Part shown: in pieces, positions 9,609 through 17,725 of the stretch
Layout of the letters: every line of letters begins with the position of its first letter
Numbering within the stretch: position 1 is the stretch's first letter
Assembly (NCBI RefSeq): GCF_004341205.1
Contig: NZ_SLUL01000006.1
Coordinates: 124,001 to 188,000, forward strand
DNA length: 64,000 nt
Origin: Thermolongibacillus altinsuensis
GTDB taxonomy: Bacteria; Bacillota; Bacilli; Bacillales; Anoxybacillaceae
Direction: 5' to 3'
Program-made: the position numbers and the translations under genes
Notes under the pieces: model-generated
What the model was told of the DNA's origin: nothing
Database searches by the model: none
What the model saw: the letters and a program-made list of their open reading frames with translations, nothing else

Positions 9609-9668
9609 ATATGAATATATGTTCATATTTGTTATGTAAATTGTAGAAAAAGAAAAACAAATTGTCAA
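9609..9668 (-). promoter_or_regulatory. czrA-cadA promoter and ArsR/SmtB operator
   Basis: On the minus strand TTGACA (9663-9668), a 17-nt spacer and TACAAT (9640-9645) form a good sigma-A promoter. Just downstream is the inverted repeat ATATGAA-N6-TTCATAT (9609-9628), the classic operator shape of SmtB/CzrA repressors, 21 bp before the czrA start. Confidence 0.85.
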
Positions 9669-9695
9669 TGCAAATGTTTGGATAAACAAAAAAAA

Positions 9696-9730
9696 TCAAC
9701 ACGAATTCCAAATGAAGGAATCAATGTTGA
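9696..9730 (-). terminator. Terminator after the transporter gene
   Basis: An interrupted stem beginning TCAACA and closing TGTTGA with an inner GGAA/TTCC pairing, followed on the minus strand by a run of eight T. It lies 35 bp past the transporter stop. Confidence 0.65.
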
Positions 9731-9764
9731 CTGAACAACGCATATCAATCATGAAGGGTTTAAT

Positions 9765-11153
9765 TTAAATTAAAAACATTGCAACGATCGTTGTGGCGAC
9801 TAAACCAATGGTCACAGGAAGAAGATTTCTTCTCGCTAATTCAAACGGATCAACCCCACAAATCGCCGCGGCTGGTATAAGCGCCCATGGGATAAGCGTT
9901 CCTCCTCCAACCCAAATCGCCGCAATCTGTCCGAGCGCTGTCAGTGTCGCCGCACCTGTTCCGATTGCCGTTGCGAACAATTTCGCTATAGAACCAACTA
10001 ACGAAATGCCGGAAAAACCGGATCCATCTAATCCTGTAATGGCACCAACTCCTGCCAATGTCACAGCTCCAATTTCTTCATTTAATGGAACGATCTGAGA
10101 AAGTGCTGCTCCTAAGTCATTGACAATTCCATGTGATGATTTTGGCAAAAAGTCACCGATGATCGCATGAAATCCTGAATCCCCTAAGTAGAAAAAGGCG
10201 GCAATCGGAATCACTGGACCAAATACTTTAAACCCAAATTGAAAACCGTGAATAAAGAGATCCGTAATTTGTTCCAAACTTTTCTTTTTGTAAGCTAAAA
10301 CGGAAAGGAGAGATAAAATGAAGATAACGGTCCCTCCAATTAATGCGGTAGCTTCTCCTCCTTGTAAGTCCAAATACGACATAGCGATGACATCTAAAAC
10401 AAATAAGAGAGGAATGAGTAACGCAAGCATGGCCTTCATCCGTTTTGATAACAAATGAGGTTGCGTTTCTGTTTGTGACATCGAAAGCAATGTCGTTTGT
10501 ATAAATTTTCCCCTCTTCATATCCCGCCGCAACAAAAAGAAAGCTGTTGTGACGGTTATAGCTCCCATCACAAACACAAGCGGTACACTTGCAGAGACGA
10601 CTTCAGATACTGGAATCCCAGCTGCATCTGCTGTTAACTTCGGAGCTCCTTGAATGACAAAATCGCCGGACAAAGCAATCCCGTGGCCAAACAAGTTCAT
10701 CGCCATCGCTACCCCTAATGCTGGAAGACCGACGCGAACAGCAACCGGCAACAATACAGCTCCTAATAACGCTACGGCTGGTGATGGCCAAAAGAACCAA
10801 GAGATCACCATCATCAATATACCGATCGTCCAATACGCTAAAGCTGGTGTACGAATCCATTTCGTAAACGGTTCAATCATCACATCATTCATTCCTGTTA
10901 CCGTGAGCAATTTACTCATCGCAACAATAATTGAAATGACAAGAATCGTCGGAAGCAGCTCGGTAATCGCGTAAATAAAACTTTGAAAAATGCTGCTAAT
11001 AGATGCTGTGAGCGAACCTGTTGCTGTAACCGCTAACAAAAAGATCCCGATCATACAAACGAGCGATGTGTCTTTCCTCATCACCATGAACGCGATAATG
11101 AGCAAAATAAATGAAACGTAAATCCAATGCAGCGCCGTTAATTCCACACCCAT
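9765..11153 (-). CDS. Multi-pass membrane transporter, YhfA/ion-transporter-superfamily-like
   Basis: A roughly 462-residue protein with about eleven hydrophobic segments. I chose the start MGVELTALHWIY (11153) because AGGGGAAG lies just before it; the longer frame adds 13 poorly fitting residues. The two halves each contain a re-entrant-looking, Gly/Ser/Thr-rich segment (for example GHGIALSGDFVIQGAP and TGLDGSGFSGISLVG), a trait of the ion transporter superfamily (DcuC, CitMHS, YhfA). A carboxylate or amino-acid-like substrate is plausible but not shown. It is a single-gene unit with its own terminator. Confidence 0.65.
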   Translation of the reverse strand: MGVELTALHWIYVSFILLIIAFMVMRKDTSLVCMIGIFLLAVTATGSLTASISSIFQSFIYAITELLPTILVISIIVAMSKLLTVTGMNDVMIEPFTKWIRTPALAYWTIGILMMVISWFFWPSPAVALLGAVLLPVAVRVGLPALGVAMAMNLFGHGIALSGDFVIQGAPKLTADAAGIPVSEVVSASVPLVFVMGAITVTTAFFLLRRDMKRGKFIQTTLLSMSQTETQPHLLSKRMKAMLALLIPLLFVLDVIAMSYLDLQGGEATALIGGTVIFILSLLSVLAYKKKSLEQITDLFIHGFQFGFKVFGPVIPIAAFFYLGDSGFHAIIGDFLPKSSHGIVNDLGAALSQIVPLNEEIGAVTLAGVGAITGLDGSGFSGISLVGSIAKLFATAIGTGAATLTALGQIAAIWVGGGTLIPWALIPAAAICGVDPFELARRNLLPVTIGLVATTIVAMFLI

Positions 11154-11306
11154 CGATTTCTTCCCCTTTTCTAGCAAACTGTAATACAGCATATGAAAAG
11201 TTCATTTGGGTGTGCGAAAGCCTCAAAAATTTTCAGTCAGATTAGAACAGCGAGATAAACACAAAGTCGTTTAGATCTGCCCGGCATAAAATCACTCAAA
11301 ATAAAA

Positions 11307-11326
11307 AAGCACCACACTTGGTGCTT
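11307..11326 (-). terminator. Minus-strand terminator
   Basis: Perfect 8-bp stem AAGCACCA / TGGTGCTT with a 4-nt loop, followed on the minus strand by TTTTTT. It lies downstream of the broken DUF2892 gene. Confidence 0.75.
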
Positions 11327-11353
11327 CATCTTGTAGACAAAGTCGACAAGCTA

Positions 11354-11385
11354 AAAATAGCTCAAGCGTTCGCTTGTGCTATTTT
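11354..11385 (-). terminator. Long hairpin at the end of the DUF2892 pseudogene
   Basis: AAAATAGC-T-CAAGCG pairs with CGCTTG-T-GCTATTTT with one mismatch and a very tight loop. It overlaps the stop codon of the pseudogene and probably served as its terminator. Confidence 0.6.
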
Positions 11386-11574
11386 GCTTTTTTCATCGTG
11401 TTTATGCGAAAGAGTGGATAAAGAGGACAAAATTTTATAAGTGCTGTTACAATTAAGATTATTCCAATGATACCAAAATATTTGATGCTCCCTTCAAGAA
11501 AAAAACAGACAGAGTAGAGCAAAGCCTAGAATAAAGCGAACAGTACGATCGACAGGACCAACATTTGCTTTCAT
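11379..11574 (-). pseudogene. DUF2892 (YgaP-like) small membrane protein, frameshifted
   Basis: On the minus strand, after AAGGGGTGA, an ATG at 11574 opens MKANVGPVDRTVRFILGFAL, the start of DUF2892 proteins. The frame stops after 26 codons. Dropping one T from the T7 run restores LEGSIKYFGIIGIILIVTAL and the family end KFCPLYPLF, up to a TAG at 11379. The total of 196 nt is one more than a multiple of three. Family members are about 60-residue membrane proteins, sometimes fused to rhodanese. A programmed shift or sequencing error in the homopolymer is possible, but simple decay is likeliest. Confidence 0.75.
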
Positions 11575-11840
11575 TTTTCTCTTCACCCCTTATATAATTT
11601 TCTATACTTTTATGATAAGGAAAGAAACGTATTTGTTCAGTGACAAAGTCACATTGTTTCTATTGTCCACCCTTCCTAATACAATTTGATACAATGTATT
11701 CAATATGGGCTAGAAATGACACAAATAACCTAACTAACAGGGTGGTTTGGTGAATAAGGAAAATTTTATGATAAATGTCCGTCCCATAACTTGTGTCAAT
11801 GTTTATGATTTCATATCGATCATGACTCTCTGGGACCAAA

Positions 11841-11908
11841 TTGCCGCCTATGGCAGAAAAGCGGTCTTCTATTTATGATGAGATATGTCAGAAACTGAAC
11901 TTGAATCT
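11841..11908 (-). repeat. Truncated copy D of the 213-bp structured repeat
   Basis: Read on the minus strand, this equals the first 68 bases of the repeat found at 24558, 42383 and 45043, with about five differences. It breaks off inside the first internal hairpin, at GGCGGCAA. It lies in inverted orientation relative to the other copies. Confidence 0.85.
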
Positions 11909-12028
11909 ATATACTCAATAAGAGAAAAGGAGGCATTCTCCTACATTTTTTACATTTTTTATTCATCAAATATTGACAAAAACCAATGAATCATCATTAA
12001 GATTTCATTTTTGTGTACAAAAAGAAAA

Positions 12029-12044
12029 GCACCCTGCTAGGTGC
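12029..12044 (-). terminator. Weak minus-strand terminator-like hairpin
   Basis: Short stem GCACC / GGTGC followed on the minus strand by TTTTCTTTTT. No gene that it would serve is recognisable. Confidence 0.4.
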
Positions 12045-12070
12045 AAAAATGTTCAACTTTCTCAAAAAAA

Positions 12071-12102
12071 TTGACATAAAGTTCCTTTGTTAAAAATATA
12101 AC
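12071..12102 (+). promoter_or_regulatory. Promoter of the 27-residue peptide gene
   Basis: A perfect -35 TTGACA lies at 12071-12076. The -10 is less certain: AAATAT at 17-nt spacing or TATAAC at 20. The ribosome site AGGGAGGTGA follows at 12111-12120. Confidence 0.5.
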
Positions 12103-12125
12103 GATAACAAAGGGAGGTGAAAATG

Positions 12126-12209
12126 ATGAGAAAACTGTATTTAGCTTTTTCTACTTTCTTATTTTTTATCATTACCTTTCTTGCTCTAATCGTAGTTCTT
12201 GTCGGTTAG
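12126..12209 (+). CDS. 27-residue hydrophobic membrane peptide
   Basis: A very short gene, MRKLYLAF to LIVVLVG, almost wholly one membrane segment after a basic N-terminus. I chose the second of two adjacent ATGs (12126) because the strong ribosome site AGGGAGGTGA then sits five bases away. It has its own promoter-like sequence upstream and a strong terminator 14 bp after the stop, so it is a complete one-gene unit. I do not recognise a family. A role as a small membrane regulator, or as a toxin-like peptide, is possible but unproven. Confidence 0.65.
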   Translation: MRKLYLAFSTFLFFIITFLALIVVLVG

Positions 12210-12222
12210 AAATTCATTCCTC

Positions 12223-12260
12223 CACCTGGTACTGCCATACCGGGTGATTTTTTTATTTTC
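12223..12260 (+). terminator. Terminator of the small peptide gene
   Basis: Stem CACCTGGTA / TACCGGGTG (one G-T wobble), 6-nt loop, then ATTTTTTTATTTT. Confidence 0.85.
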
Positions 12261-12553
12261 ACGGTTATATATTTATACACGAAATGAACCAAAAATGACA
12301 AAAATAATAAAAAAATTATGGCTTCTTTGCAACAAAACCTTTTTTCACTATATAGCGGCAGTGGTATTCCCTTTTTCTTCTTTCTCCTTATGTCATTTCG
12401 TTTCTTTCATCTAGCTTTGCATTTAGAACATACTTTATTCAGAAAAATACTCGTCATTTAGACAAACGTTTTCGGTTTTCTCTTCTAATTCCTTTGTAGT
12501 AAACAAGCTAATCAAACCATATCTCATGATCATTTTGCTAACAACATAAAAAA
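12261..12553. other. Stretch without recognisable genes
   Basis: About 290 A+T-rich bases with short open frames that have neither ribosome sites nor recognisable protein content. I see nothing functional. Confidence 0.4.
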
Positions 12554-12577
12554 GTCAACATCTTTTCAGATGTTGAC
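12554..12577 (-). terminator. Terminator of the GNAT remnant
   Basis: Perfect 10-bp stem GTCAACATCT / AGATGTTGAC, 4-nt loop, followed on the minus strand by TTTTTT. Confidence 0.8.
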
Positions 12578-12602
12578 CTTAGTTCTTCAACTTACGCCCT
12601 CT

Positions 12603-12752
12603 TTAGTTCATCAAACGTTTTTCAAGAATGATTTTGGGCTCCCCCTTTTCATCTGTATATGTTCCAATTACATCAAAACCATGTTTAATATTCAGTATTA
12701 GCATATTTCGCCATTTATTTTTTGTTTTTGTCCGAACAACTTTGTACCCAGT
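12603..12752 (-). pseudogene. C-terminal fragment of a GNAT-type acetyltransferase
   Basis: The minus strand reads about 45 codons including KTKNKWRNMLILNIKHGF, DVIGTYTDEKGEPKI and ILEKRLMN before TAA. This is the typical last third of a GNAT N-acetyltransferase (acetyl-CoA fold helix and final strands). Upstream of about 12752 no matching N-terminal part can be read, so the gene has lost its front. Its terminator is intact. Confidence 0.7.
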
Positions 12753-12862
12753 GTGACACCAACATGATGCTGGATAAAACCGTGAAAAATTTTCTTTCCA
12801 TGTACCGAAGTAGTCATAGGCGAATATAATATGACGAATGGTGCATGAAAGGAGAACTAGCG

Positions 12863-13522
12863 ATGGAACAAAGCCTCAAAATCGGTGATCGTTTTCCGCA
12901 ATTAATCGCGCATACAACACTTGGAAAAAAAGCGCTCCCTGATGATTATAAAGGACGATGGTTCATTCTTTTTAGCCATCCAGGAGATTTCACGCCTGTA
13001 TGTACGACCGAGTTTATTTCCTTTGAACAATGGAGTGGGAAGTTTCGACAATTGAATACAGAACTTATCGGTTTATCAATCGATCAAGTATTTTCTCATT
13101 TGAAATGGATCGAGTGGATAAAAGAAAAGACAGGCGTTCACATTACATTTCCGATTATCGCAGATCCATTAGGAGAGATCGCGAAGCAGCTTGGAATGAT
13201 TTCCCCTAAGAAAGGAACTCGAACGGTTCGAGGAGTATTTATCGTTGATGGGCGAGGGGTCATTCGACAAATTCTTTATTATCCGCAAGAAATTGGGCGG
13301 AATGTTAGTGAGATTTGGCGTTCCGTTTATGCCTTACAAACTGCTACCGCTTATAAGATTTCCACACCAGAAAATTGGCCCAACAATCCCTTTCTTGGAA
13401 GCCATGTCATCATTCCGCCAGCTGATACGGTTGAAAAAATTAATAATCGTTACAAACAACAGAAAGAAGGAAAAATTCAATGTTTAGACTGGTGGTTTTG
13501 CTATCGGGCAGTTGAGCAATAA
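12863..13522 (+). CDS. Peroxiredoxin, archaeal-type (AhpC/TSA, Prx6 group)
   Basis: From the ATG at 12863 (AAGGAG eight bases upstream) the protein has 219 residues. The peroxidatic Cys is in [13 protein letters not shown] (about residue 45), with the usual Pro and Thr around it. The C-terminus IQCLDWWFC carries two more cysteines in the C-x-D-W-W-x-C arrangement known from archaeal thioredoxin peroxidases. It should reduce hydrogen peroxide and organic hydroperoxides in the cytosol. It is monocistronic and converges on the endonuclease gene. Confidence 0.9.
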   Translation: MEQSLKIGDRFPQLIAHTTLGKKALPDDYKGRWFILFSHPGDFTPVCTTEFISFEQWSGKFRQLNTELIGLSIDQVFSHLKWIEWIKEKTGVHITFPIIADPLGEIAKQLGMISPKKGTRTVRGVFIVDGRGVIRQILYYPQEIGRNVSEIWRSVYALQTATAYKISTPENWPNNPFLGSHVIIPPADTVEKINNRYKQQKEGKIQCLDWWFCYRAVEQ

Positions 13523-13542
13523 CGTTCAACTGCCGCTTACTT

Positions 13543-14478
13543 TTAATGAATTGGAAATCGAAGACGATGGACAAGATCAGGTTGATCGATAAACGGATTG
13601 CGGTTTCCTTGAATGCGAAAAATGGCTGCATTTCGATGCTTTTCGTACGTGGTTACCGGAAATTGTTCGTGCCATTGAATCAGTAAGGAAAGATTGATTT
13701 TTTCACGAAACGGTTTTTTGATCGCTTTTGGATAACGGAGAATGAAATAAAACATCGCTCGAGCAACCGCGCCTTTTCCGTGTTCAGGTTCAAAATATTC
13801 ATAGGCAGCAACCCCACAATGATTTTGAATAACCTCCAGTGGAGATTCCGGCTCATAAAACGGAAAATCCGCATACGGAAAATTTGAACGGGTCGAATTG
13901 CATTTTGGCTCACAAACGAATAAGTGATGCAAGTCCCCTTTCATTGGTTCTTTCGCCCCGAACCAAGACTGTGGAACAATATGTTCTGTATTAAACTTCA
14001 ATTCTTTCTCAATCTTCCTCACTTTTTGCTCTAAATCATCAAAATCTCCTTTTTTTGCTTTTTTCAATAACTGCAAAAATTGTTGGTATCTTTTTTGAAT
14101 GGTCTCGTAATCTTGTAAAATGATGGCGCGGGGATCTTTCTTTTCCCCCGAATAGATGCTTTTCACCGTACCATCCGGTTGAAGATCAACCCATGTGTAT
14201 AAATAACAGTCTTTGCTTAAAAAGTACGGAAGTCGTCGAATATGTGTTCGTTTCACCAACTCATGATATCGAGTAAATAATTGAGCTCCATCTCCATTTT
14301 CGTCTAATACATGTTCATAGTATCGCTTCATAATCTGTTGATCTTCTTGTTCGTTATAGTAAAGTTCGTCGTTTGTTTTCAGCTTTTGTTGATTTTCTGC
14401 TAATTCTAATAAAACTTCTTGTTGTTTTTCTTCCCAATGCTTTAATTGTTCGGCATGTTGAAGTAATACGTCATTCAT
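13543..14478 (-). CDS. Endonuclease I-family nuclease without signal peptide
   Basis: About 311 residues from the ATG at 14478, chosen because GGGGAGAGG precedes it. The C-terminal half holds TEHIVPQSWFG followed by LHHLFVCEPKCNSTRSNFPY, the His-based metal-finger pattern of the endonuclease I family (PF04231; relatives include secreted nucleases of Bacillus). Unlike the secreted members it begins with a Glu/Lys-rich, coiled-coil-like region of about 100 residues and has no signal segment, so it is probably intracellular. Substrate (DNA, RNA or both) is not readable. Confidence 0.75.
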   Translation of the reverse strand: MNDVLLQHAEQLKHWEEKQQEVLLELAENQQKLKTNDELYYNEQEDQQIMKRYYEHVLDENGDGAQLFTRYHELVKRTHIRRLPYFLSKDCYLYTWVDLQPDGTVKSIYSGEKKDPRAIILQDYETIQKRYQQFLQLLKKAKKGDFDDLEQKVRKIEKELKFNTEHIVPQSWFGAKEPMKGDLHHLFVCEPKCNSTRSNFPYADFPFYEPESPLEVIQNHCGVAAYEYFEPEHGKGAVARAMFYFILRYPKAIKKPFREKINLSLLIQWHEQFPVTTYEKHRNAAIFRIQGNRNPFIDQPDLVHRLRFPIH

Positions 14479-14755
14479 GATTCCTCTCCCCTCTATCTTC
14501 AAAAGTGCTATTTTTACATTTTATTCAATTTTCTTTCTTAAGGGAATCCATTCCCCTGTCATGCACAGTTTTTGTTACTTATAATAATAGATTATAATGT
14601 TTTTTGTATAAAATCTAACCTATATTTAGATATTTCTGATAATAAAAATGTGAATAATTTCACATTTTTTGTCAAGATTACAAAATAATAAATTGAGAGG
14701 AGAAAGAAAACATGGTAATATTTTCATAGTTTATAAAAGGAAGGAGCCAATCTTT

Positions 14756-15412
14756 ATGCCGGTCGCCAAAGTTGTTTCCTTAAATATCGGCCAACCTAAA
14801 ACAGTGATGCTCGATGGAACAGAAATGACAACCGCCATTTATAAGTCTCCTGTTGATTCTCCCCTTCTCTTAACGAAAACGAATATTGTTGGAGATGGTC
14901 AAGCGGACTTAGTTCATCATGGTGGTTTTGATCAAGCGGTATGCGTGTATTGTTCAGAACATTTTTCATTTTGGGAACATTTATATCAACGTCCTTTTGA
15001 ACCTGGAGCCTTTGGTGAAAATATAACGCTGTTCGGACGAACGGAAGAAGAAATTTGCATTGGCGATGTGTTTCAAATCGGTACAGCGATTGTTCAAGTG
15101 TCTCAACCGAGGCAACCATGTTTTAAATTAGCGAAACGGCACGGGATCAAAGATCTCCCATTGAAAGTTCAACAAACAGGTTACACCGGTTTTTACTTGC
15201 GCGTGATCAAAGAAGGCATGATCCAGCGTGGAGATGAATTACATTTATTGGATCGAAGCAAAAATCCTTTGTCGATTCAATATGTAAACAAAGCGAAATA
15301 TGGAGAACAAACGAATGTTGAGGCATTGCAAGAAATCATTGAAGAACCAGCGTTGTCAGAAGCGTGGCGAAATTCCTTTCTCAAAAAACTGCAAAACTTA
15401 CTCAAAAAATAA
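14756..15412 (+). CDS. MOSC-domain protein, YiiM-like
   Basis: The start MPVAKVVSLNIG at 14756 follows GGAAGGAG. The 218-residue protein carries a MOSC domain with DLVHHGGFDQAVCVY, GAFGENITLFG and the conserved Cys in QPRQPCFKLAKRHG, the residues that hold the molybdenum or sulfur-carrier site. YiiM-type proteins act in reduction of N-hydroxylated compounds with a molybdenum cofactor. The gene is alone and ends in a terminator shared with the convergent oxidoreductase gene. Confidence 0.88.
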   Translation: MPVAKVVSLNIGQPKTVMLDGTEMTTAIYKSPVDSPLLLTKTNIVGDGQADLVHHGGFDQAVCVYCSEHFSFWEHLYQRPFEPGAFGENITLFGRTEEEICIGDVFQIGTAIVQVSQPRQPCFKLAKRHGIKDLPLKVQQTGYTGFYLRVIKEGMIQRGDELHLLDRSKNPLSIQYVNKAKYGEQTNVEALQEIIEEPALSEAWRNSFLKKLQNLLKK

Positions 15413-15437
15413 GCGTGTCGTTTTGATCGACACGCTT
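15411..15437. terminator. Bidirectional terminator
   Basis: Stem AAGCGTGTCG / CGACACGCTT with a 7-nt loop between two convergent genes, overlapping both stop codons. A-runs on one side and T on the other serve both strands. Confidence 0.8.
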
Positions 15438-17725
15438 TACAAATATGGGTGTTCATGCATGGCTTTAAGGCGGCGCCATCTCCGTTCTACTTCTTGTTCG
15501 AATTCTTCTAAAAGATCACGGTTTTCTTCTTTCAACAAATGCTTCGCTTTCCCCATATATTTTAACCATTCGCTCAATGGGATGCGTTTGTTTTTTTCCT
15601 CTGGATCATACGTAATCGTTGTTTTTCCTCGTTCCACTTCATAGAGCGGGAAGAAACAAGAATCAACCGCTGCTTTCATAATTTTTTCGCCGTATCTCTC
15701 TTCCGACTTCCAGTTTAATGGGCAAGTAATCAAGAGCTTTCCGTAAACCGTTCCTTCACGTTTGGCATACCATTGCGCTTTTGCTGCTTTTTTAATTAAA
15801 TCTTGCGGAAATGCTTCTGTTCCCGTGAATACATAAGGGATATTTGTCGCCGCCATAATTTGTGGCGTATCTTTATGGTGGAATGCTTTTCCTCTTTGTG
15901 TTTTACCGACGCCGGTTGTGCTTGTCATATGCCCCATCGGAGTCGAATACGACATTTGCGATCCTGTATTCATATACCCTTCATTGTCATATTCCAAAAT
16001 AATCAATTTATGATTGCGAAGGGCTGTGCCAATCGCAGAACCCATGCCAATGTCCATTCCACCGTCTCCCGTGACCATAACAAACGTTACATCATCAGAA
16101 ACATCGATTTCCCCACGGCGTTTTAATTCCAAAAAGGCTTCAACCGACCCTGATAATGTGGCAGGACCGTTTTGGAATAAATTGTGGATCATCGTTTGTT
16201 TATGAGAACTATATGGATAAGCCGTTGTTACAACATACGCACAACCCGTCTGGAATAAAACAACGACATCCCCTTCGATTCCTTTGAAAAAGAGCTCTAA
16301 TCCTGGGAAAATGCCGCAACCAGGACATGCACCGTGACCGGAAGCAATTCGTTTCGGTTTCGCTGTTAACGCTCGAAGCGGTGGAATTTTTACTTTTAAT
16401 CTCTTCGTTTCTTCGTCTTGTGTCACTTGAATCAATCCTGTCTTAAAGGCGTCCCCATGCATCGGCTCAATCGCTTGTTTTAATTTATTTTCTGGTCGTC
16501 CTGGCACGTGTCCGAAGTAATCAAACGGCTTTTCCGCATATCCTTTTTCCATCGCTTCAATGGCTAAATTGAAAAAGGCTTCCGCATCATCAGCGTAAAA
16601 ATCTTTTCCACCAAGTCCAAATACGCGGCTTAATACAATCGTGCGATTATCTGGATCTTCTTGCAAAGCTGATTTAATTTCATGCGTCATGTTTGCACCG
16701 TTTGCCCCGTAGGAATCCGCGCGCTCTCCAACAAGAAGGGCTTTCACATTTTTTAACGCTTTGCGAATTTCTTCGCTTGGAAACGGACGAATAATGTTTG
16801 GACTAATCACTCCTGCCTTAATTCCTTTTGCACGAAGCTTGTCGACAACATCTTTTGCCGTTTCTGCTGCGGAGTTAATCAAAAATAGAGCCACTTCTGC
16901 ATCGTCCATTTGATATAAATCAAGGACAGGATATTCTCGTCCAGATAGAAGCGCGTATTCGCGTGCGACTTGTTTAAATACGTCTCCTGCTCGATATAGC
17001 GCTTCAGACTGTTGATAATGGTTGTTAATTAAATCATCACCGTTCATATGTGCTCCGATCGTTATTGGCTTTCTCGGATCCGCTGCGTTTGGAAAGTGAG
17101 TTGGACGTTCGCCGACAAAAGCTTGTACGACTTTTCGGTCTTTAAAATATTGGACTTTCCGTTTTTGGTGAGATGTAAAAAATCCATCATACGCAACAAT
17201 GACAGGCAAACGAACGTCCTCGTGTTCGGCAATTTTCAACGCCATAATATTCAGATCGTAAACCGCTTGTGGGGTACGAGCGGTCAAAATCACCCATCCT
17301 GTATTGAGCGAAAAATATAAATCGGAATGATCCCCACGAATATCAAGAGGGCCGCTAATGGAGCGAGTCACTAAATTCATCACCATCGGAAAGCGCGTTC
17401 CTGATTGCACTGGCAATTGTTCAAGCATATACATTAAACCGTTCGCACTTGTAGCGTTAAAAACACGCGCCCCCATGACAGAAGCCCCATAGCAAATTCC
17501 CGCTGATCCATGTTCCCCGTCTGCAGGAATCAGTTGAATATCGTGTTCACCGCGCGCCTTCATCTGGTCTAACAATTGCGCAATTTCCGTTGAAGGAGTA
17601 ATTGGAAAATAACCCATAATATGATAGTTGATTTGTGCAGCTGCGAGCGCCGCCATTTCGTTTCCGGATTGAAACGCTGTCACTTGTTCTGCTTTCGTTG
17701 TCACTTTTTCTTCTAATAATGCCAT
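15437..17725 (-). CDS. 2-oxoacid:ferredoxin oxidoreductase, fused alpha-beta subunit
   Basis: A 762-residue fusion. Residues about 15-400 are the alpha part (pyrimidine-binding TPP domain with GYFPITPSTEIA and GDHSDLYF, then a transketolase-C-like domain). Residues about 450-740 are the beta part, with Cys pair GACPGCG, the TPP/Mg motif GDGGMDIGMGSAIG and the loop YDNEGYMNTGSQMS. Such enzymes oxidise pyruvate or another 2-oxoacid to acyl-CoA and pass electrons to ferredoxin. It overlaps the gamma-delta gene by one base (TAATG), so two chains would make up the complete enzyme. The substrate is not decided by the sequence. Confidence 0.88.
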   Translation of the reverse strand: MALLEEKVTTKAEQVTAFQSGNEMAALAAAQINYHIMGYFPITPSTEIAQLLDQMKARGEHDIQLIPADGEHGSAGICYGASVMGARVFNATSANGLMYMLEQLPVQSGTRFPMVMNLVTRSISGPLDIRGDHSDLYFSLNTGWVILTARTPQAVYDLNIMALKIAEHEDVRLPVIVAYDGFFTSHQKRKVQYFKDRKVVQAFVGERPTHFPNAADPRKPITIGAHMNGDDLINNHYQQSEALYRAGDVFKQVAREYALLSGREYPVLDLYQMDDAEVALFLINSAAETAKDVVDKLRAKGIKAGVISPNIIRPFPSEEIRKALKNVKALLVGERADSYGANGANMTHEIKSALQEDPDNRTIVLSRVFGLGGKDFYADDAEAFFNLAIEAMEKGYAEKPFDYFGHVPGRPENKLKQAIEPMHGDAFKTGLIQVTQDEETKRLKVKIPPLRALTAKPKRIASGHGACPGCGIFPGLELFFKGIEGDVVVLFQTGCAYVVTTAYPYSSHKQTMIHNLFQNGPATLSGSVEAFLELKRRGEIDVSDDVTFVMVTGDGGMDIGMGSAIGTALRNHKLIILEYDNEGYMNTGSQMSYSTPMGHMTSTTGVGKTQRGKAFHHKDTPQIMAATNIPYVFTGTEAFPQDLIKKAAKAQWYAKREGTVYGKLLITCPLNWKSEERYGEKIMKAAVDSCFFPLYEVERGKTTITYDPEEKNKRIPLSEWLKYMGKAKHLLKEENRDLLEEFEQEVERRWRRLKAMHEHPYL

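Larger units (their letters stand above)
11227..12110. other. Gene-poor stretch with decayed sequence
   Basis: This 0.9-kb stretch holds no intact gene. It contains two minus-strand hairpins, a frameshifted DUF2892 gene, a 68-bp fragment of the structured repeat and a weak terminator, all listed separately. Between 11717 and 11805 an imperfect inverted pair (GACACAAAT and ACTTGTGTC) suggests the ends of an eroded insertion sequence, but no transposase reading remains. Confidence 0.5.

Noticed and set aside
10654-10974. Long plus-strand frame opposite the transporter gene
   Set aside because: A mirror of the coding frame on the other strand, without ribosome site or family features. Several similar shadows opposite copA, cadA and the oxidoreductase genes were dropped for the same reason.
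12199-12414. Plus-strand open frame of 71 codons
   Set aside because: It overlaps the end of the 27-residue gene and runs through its terminator; composition is that of random A+T-rich DNA.
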